Shown here: piece after piece, positions 62,901 through 64,000 of the stretch | Layout of the letters: every line of letters begins with the position of its first letter | How positions within the stretch are numbered: the first letter of the stretch is position 1 | Assembly: GCF_028736155.1 (NCBI RefSeq) | Contig: NZ_CP117879.1 | Span: 2,542,001 to 2,606,000 of the forward strand | Source of the DNA: Flavobacterium sp. KACC 22763 | GTDB taxonomy: Bacteria > Bacteroidota > Bacteroidia > Flavobacteriales > Flavobacteriaceae | Reading direction: 5' to 3' | DNA: 64,000 bases | Program-made: the position numbers and the translations under genes | The notes under the pieces: model-generated | The model's input: the letters and a program-made list of their open reading frames with translations, nothing else | The model's database searches: none | Told to the model about the DNA's origin: nothing

Positions 62901-62936
62901 CATAAATTAGACGGATATTTATATCTATCCAAATAG
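53958..62936 (+). CDS. Giant T9SS-secreted adhesin with 16 HYR-like tandem repeats (type B C-terminal domain)
   Basis: A 2992-residue surface protein. A signal peptide (about 1-30, ending TSGYSQ) is followed by a unique N-terminal domain (about 31-230) and an Ig/PKD-like region. Residues 405-1838 are 16 tandem repeats: three of 88 residues and thirteen of 90, each starting DTTAPTW and ending TQVITIQ with fixed Cys pairs. Two divergent units follow (DTTNPT, DTTPPT), then a CNA-B/SdrD-like region with Ca-binding-type DTNSNGIQDEWYDANNDG (about 2193) and cadherin-like units with NVLPNDTLEG. The last 100 residues (AFSPNGDNINDFFKI ... NRWGVLVFET ... DGYLYLSK) are a type B T9SS C-terminal domain, needing a SprF-type partner, which is next door. 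It resembles SprB-type gliding adhesins. Confidence 0.93.
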   Translation: MKNITFLTNINFNIKCVYITLLLIFTTSGYSQNTYDGNYCPGPGAVGDEYATGTVYSTVLLANPSSTCNIGTIRAKVDTQNQVLRLGMDIGNGGSALFRLYLDTDNNPATGLTSDSFGGTISVAGAEYILEINSNGSGFTLYTGNGNVKTQTNVIPAGLAAQAGKANCNSGATFLEFNVPFGSLGINICDPNNPGVINVTKLASVSGNSPNSSLCTNTPLTFGIPLKGTVGPNSTICSGASAALTLTGLNAGSNVIKWQSSIAPFSVWVDIANTVGLTAYNTGSLTQTTKFRAIFSNSGLCSGSNIATSEATVTVNTPTACSITGTSGPVCLSSSNVFAAPASMTSYSWSLPPATANGATITSATNLQNVTVQAGSTCNTTFKLLLTTTLNGCSSTCEKIVTVNDTTAPTWTTQAGALNATLQCSDTAGLTAAQNQAPVATDNCGGTVTYTKVSGTFAAGACANSGTYTNTWTAKDACNNTSTVFTQVITIQDTTAPTWTTQAGALNVTLQCSDAAGLTAAQNQAPVATDNCGGTVTYTKVSGTFAAGTCANSGTYTNTWTAKDVCNNTSTVFTQVITIQDTTAPTWTTQAGALNVTLQCSDAAGLTAAQNQAPVATDNCGGTVTYTKVSGTFAAGTCANSGTYTNTWTAKDVCNNTSTVFTQVITIQDTTAPTWTTAAGSLNATVECSNAAGLAAAQALFPTASDLCDADVSNITKVSGQFVASQGCANAGTYTNTWTVKDDCNNTSSVFTQVITIQDTTAPTWTTAAGSLNATVECSNAAGLAAAQAQFPTATDLCDTDVSNITKVSGQFVASQGCGHAGTYTNTWTVKDDCNNTSSVFTQVITIQDTTAPTWTTAAGSLNTTVECSDAAGLIIAQGMSPSASDLCDADVTNIIKVSGQFVASQGCRNAGTYTNTWTVKDDCGNTSDTFTQVITIQDTTAPTWNTVAGTLNVTLECSDTAGLAAAQAQFPTASDLCDTDVSNITKVSGQFVASQGCGNAGTYTNTWTVKDDCGNTSGTFTQVITIKDTTAPTWTTQAGSLNATLECSDTAGLAAAQAQFPTASDLCDADVLNITKVSGQFVASEGCGNAGTYTNTWTVKDDCGNTSDTFTQVITIQDTTTPTWTTQAGSLNATLECSDTAGLAAAQAQFPTASDLCDADVSNITKVSGQFVASQGCGNAGTYTNTWTVKDDCGNTSGTFTQVITIQDTTAPTWTTAPTALNVTLECSDATGLANAQATFPAASDLCDSNVSNIIKVSGQFVASEGCGNAGTYTNTWTVKDDCGNTSDTFTQVITIQDTTAPTWTTQAGSLDVTLECSDAEGLATAQAQFPAASDLCDADVLNITKVSGQFVASEGCGNAGTYTNTWTVKDDCGNTSDTFTQVITIQDTTAPTWTTQAGSLNVTLECSDAEGLATAQAQFPAASDLCDADVLNITKVSGQFVATEGCGNAGTYTNTWTVKDDCGNTSDTFTQVITIQDTTAPTWTTQAGSLNVTLECSDAEGLATAQAQFPAASDLCDSDVLNITKVSGQFVASEGCGNAGTYTNTWTVKDDCGNTSDTFTQVITIQDTTAPTWTTVADALNVTLECNDTEGLASAQAQFPAASDLCDADVLNITKVSGQFVASEGCGNAGTYTNTWTVKDDCGNTSDTFTQVITIQDTTAPTWNTVAGTLNVTLECSDAEGLAAAQAQFPTASDLCDADVLNIEKVSGQFVASEGCGNAGTYTNTWTVKDDCGNTSDTFTQVITIQDTTAPTWNTVAGSLDVTLECSDAEALATAQAQFPTASDLCDSDVLNIEKVSGSFVASESCANAGTYTNTWTVKDNCGNISDTFTQVITIQDTTNPTFAGELPVDITVSCDAVPEPFNMEASDNCNGNLPIVFSETKSDIKNECGTEYTLTRNWSTSDCGGNSVSYTQIITVRDTTPPTGTAPADVANLQSAADIPAGSPDDIKDATDNCSGAVNITVSDTNNGGTGCNGASYILTRTYTLTDCAGNKTELVQTFTVENKVSVSGIATNVSCQGESDGSIAVTSTAGATVVITNQNNEVVGNTNLPAGTYTLTATSSVNTENEICTATATVVITEPNYRVKISGQIINVDTNTPLANVPVTLIPQGTTTGPIQMRITGADGMYSFTGMPAGSYLVQVQDANLNSAYQLYPVDTSLFFTTLEECAFQVHNFQYGASTLPVLGDYVWYDTNSNGIQDEWYDANNDGTITKNIPDSNGAVDYSLWEWIDLNGDGSYTGPLNVGELNAGGFGNALSPNVIVDGPNGYHKDIIVGIAGYWRDRPESENPYGQYTVKLVRDANFDTMAANLGFTGLVKVIPSISGKNIAGKASKAQLHTVCKTTTESGYVVTVTPEDLVHLDLDFGVSCKEYKDIVANDDSAGPIAGVNHTTTNVLNVLPNDTLEGNAITASDVIITTVTPNEFLQLNADGSVDVLPNAPVGTLTMVYQICEADQTDNCDTATVTVTIEAPVMTVTATSICVNDVPYLDYTVTPGNFTPVNGVTIAWADSNNNVITTMTDLPLSGRVLWPGAVVDDQGKGIDWPGWIFENNRWIEGADGFEKLRPTANVTLSLNPSQTITVSYPPADPFCTARPTFAIVANDDTPAPIIGESGQTNVINVLTNDTLNGSTVNINDVTLTTAVADPTGSLTLNPDGSVTVAPNTQGGTYTLTYQICEKADFGNCDTAIVTVTVISSVIANDDTYNNIGCNTFGLVGNILSNDFKEKTPVTLELVSFTLLAEGNNTKTDPNITVDASGNVNVSSLTPAGTYIYSYTICDKLSSQNCDSATVTITVIPNGVVEVSGTACTDDSTLVNLNSLLPQGSPLTGVWQDRNNTNALQGSVLNPFGLALGNYAFEYIIADEKCPRSIILNMEVNDDCKVLACGNVLVHNAFSPNGDNINDFFKIDNIDDTTCYPGNSVEIYNRWGVLVFETTNYNNTTNAFDGTSRGRTTVKQSDGLPTGTYFYIINYKSLDGNNNVQEHKLDGYLYLSK
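55170..59471 (+). repeat. Tandem DNA repeat array in the adhesin (16 units of 264 or 270 bp)
   Basis: Three units of 264 bp (55170-55961) are followed by thirteen of 270 bp, exactly filling 4302 bp. Neighbouring units are strikingly alike at DNA level, notably units 11-13 (57870-58679), so recombination or gene conversion between units is recent. The units are in frame, so gain or loss of one keeps the protein open. Confidence 0.9.
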
Positions 62937-62943
62937 TAATTAA

Positions 62944-62976
62944 AACACCTTGTAAACTAGTTGTTTACAAGGTGTT
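62944..62976. terminator. 14-bp hairpin after the adhesin gene
   Basis: AACACCTTGTAAAC (62944-62957) pairs perfectly with 62963-62976 over a 5-nt loop. On the plus strand it is followed by A rather than T, so it is not a standard terminator; it may attenuate or stabilise the 3' end between the adhesin and sprF-like gene. Confidence 0.5.
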
Positions 62977-63069
62977 AAAAAAATCCGAAAAATTTGATTA
63001 ATTTTGAATAGAACACATTGAAATTCAATGATTTAAATAGTCAATAGTAATTATTAAATAAAATCTACT

Positions 63070-63987
63070 ATGAGAACAAAATTATTTTTCTTCGTCATTC
63101 TGTTAATTACATGTTCAGGGTATTCACAGCAAGATGCACAGTATACACAGTATATGTATAACACAATAAATATAAATCCTGCCTATGCAGGTTCTCGTGG
63201 AGCACTTAGTATTTTTGGTCTTTACCGTACCCAATGGGTTGGTCTCGACGGAGCACCAGAAACAAGCAGTTTTTCAGTTAACTCTCCTATAAATAATAGT
63301 AAACTAGGTGTAGGCGCTTCATTAGTAAATGACAAAATTGGGCCAACAAATGAAAACAACATTTCAGTTGATGTTTCATATACAATACAGACATCTGCCG
63401 ATTTTAAACTTTCATTTGGTATTAAAGGAACTGCAAACATCTTCAATCTGGATGTAAATAAATTAAATCCTGCAGATCAAGGAGATCCTCAGTTTCAGGA
63501 TTTAAACAATAAATTCTCTCCAAATGTGGGTGCTGGAGTTTACTGGCATTCTAACAAAGCATACATTGGTTTGTCTGTTCCTAATTTTATTGAAACAAAT
63601 CGTTACGACGATAATGATGTAGCAATTTTTAAAGACAAAATCAATTATTATTTAATGGGAGGTTATGTATTCAATCTTGACAAATACGAATATGTAAAAT
63701 TTAAACCCGCCATTTTAGCCAAAATGGTTCAAGGGGCACCGCTTCAGGTAGACCTATCTGCCAATTTCATGTTCTATGATAAATTTATGCTTGGTGCAGC
63801 CTATAGATGGAGCGCTTCTTTAAGTGCTATGGTAGGATTTCAGATTACAGACGGACTTTATTTAGGGTATGGCTATGATCGAGAAACTACCAATTTAAAT
63901 AATTACAATTCAGGTTCACATGAGATATTCCTTCGTTATGAATTCTTCTCAAACAAAGGCAAAATGACAACTCCTCGTTTCTTCTAA
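63070..63987 (+). CDS. Type IX secretion PorP/SprF-family outer-membrane protein
   Basis: A 305-residue outer-membrane protein. Signal peptide MRTKLFFFVILLITCSGYSQ, then the family signature QDAQYTQYMYNTININPAYAGSRGALSIFGLYRTQWVGLDGAP, and a beta-barrel with strands such as NKAYIGLSVPNFIE and KFMLGAAYRWSASLSAMVGFQITDGLYLGYGYD. PorP/SprF-like proteins help secrete or attach substrates with type B C-terminal domains, one of which is encoded 133 bp upstream, so the two genes form a dedicated pair like SprB/SprF. Confidence 0.94.
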   Translation: MRTKLFFFVILLITCSGYSQQDAQYTQYMYNTININPAYAGSRGALSIFGLYRTQWVGLDGAPETSSFSVNSPINNSKLGVGASLVNDKIGPTNENNISVDVSYTIQTSADFKLSFGIKGTANIFNLDVNKLNPADQGDPQFQDLNNKFSPNVGAGVYWHSNKAYIGLSVPNFIETNRYDDNDVAIFKDKINYYLMGGYVFNLDKYEYVKFKPAILAKMVQGAPLQVDLSANFMFYDKFMLGAAYRWSASLSAMVGFQITDGLYLGYGYDRETTNLNNYNSGSHEIFLRYEFFSNKGKMTTPRFF

Positions 63988-64000
63988 AAATAAGGTATCA

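Noticed and set aside
62944..62976. Hairpin after the adhesin considered as a plus-strand intrinsic terminator.
   Set aside because: The perfect stem is followed by A instead of T on the plus strand, so intrinsic termination there is doubtful; it was listed with low confidence only.
1..64000. Search for tRNA, rRNA, insertion sequences, prophage, restriction or defence clusters.
   Set aside because: Nothing recognisable by eye on either strand, apart from the interrupted Fic gene; the small palindromic repeats have no transposase here.

Overview
The window looks like ordinary chromosome of a Flavobacterium or close relative (Bacteroidota). Evidence: AT-rich DNA, Bacteroidota-type promoters (TAnnTTTG at -7, hardly any Shine-Dalgarno), a type IX secretion substrate with a type B C-terminal domain next to a PorP/SprF gene, an E1 dehydrogenase with alpha and beta fused, and RNase P RNA of the usual bacterial form. 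I see no rRNA, tRNA, CRISPR array, prophage or insertion sequence. All calls come from reading the sequence; nothing was searched against a database.

Layout. 1-5.8 kb: an efflux operon on the minus strand (TetR regulator, TolC-like channel, HlyD lipoprotein, two ABC ATPases, two ABC-2 permeases, the last cut by the window edge), laid out like E. coli cecR-ybhGFSR and headed by a perfect 26-bp inverted repeat. 6-18 kb: housekeeping and envelope genes (DUF2490 protein, YheT-like hydrolase, orphan histidine kinase, SIMPL protein, rhomboid protease, lipid A-type acyltransferase, GlmM, AcpH, gamma-glutamyltransferase, ClC channel). 17.8-18.8 kb: a Fic gene with an amber stop two codons before its catalytic histidine. 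18.9-30.6 kb: UvrA, a hypothetical, a LOG-family protein, a degenerate M1-peptidase-like protein with a barrel-like end, fused E1, KdsB. 30.7-37.4 kb: methyltransferase, beta-propeller, YgiD, RecD-like helicase, DUF3822 and RsmD. 37.5-42.1 kb: an outer-membrane receptor divergent from a histidine kinase/response regulator pair; the gap holds three 11-bp-spaced direct repeats. 42.2-45.7 kb: dicarboxylate symporter, RNase P RNA, small conserved proteins. 45.9-47.7 kb: dnaX, whose gamma and tau parts lie in different frames joined at an A10 run. 48.5-53.1 kb: a five-gene polyphosphate operon (SixA-like phosphatase, PPK1, Ppx/GppA, TMEM175 channel, Crp/Fnr regulator). 53.9-64 kb: a 2992-residue adhesin with 16 near-identical tandem repeats, followed by its PorP/SprF partner.

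Intergenic spaces are rich in small palindromic and degenerate repeats. One 18-bp palindrome occurs in hairpin tips of two unrelated structured RNAs: RNase P RNA and one of two copies of a flavo-1-like RNA. With the dnaX slippery run, the interrupted Fic gene, the two-component direct repeats and the adhesin/SprF pair, these are the most interesting points of an otherwise conventional region.
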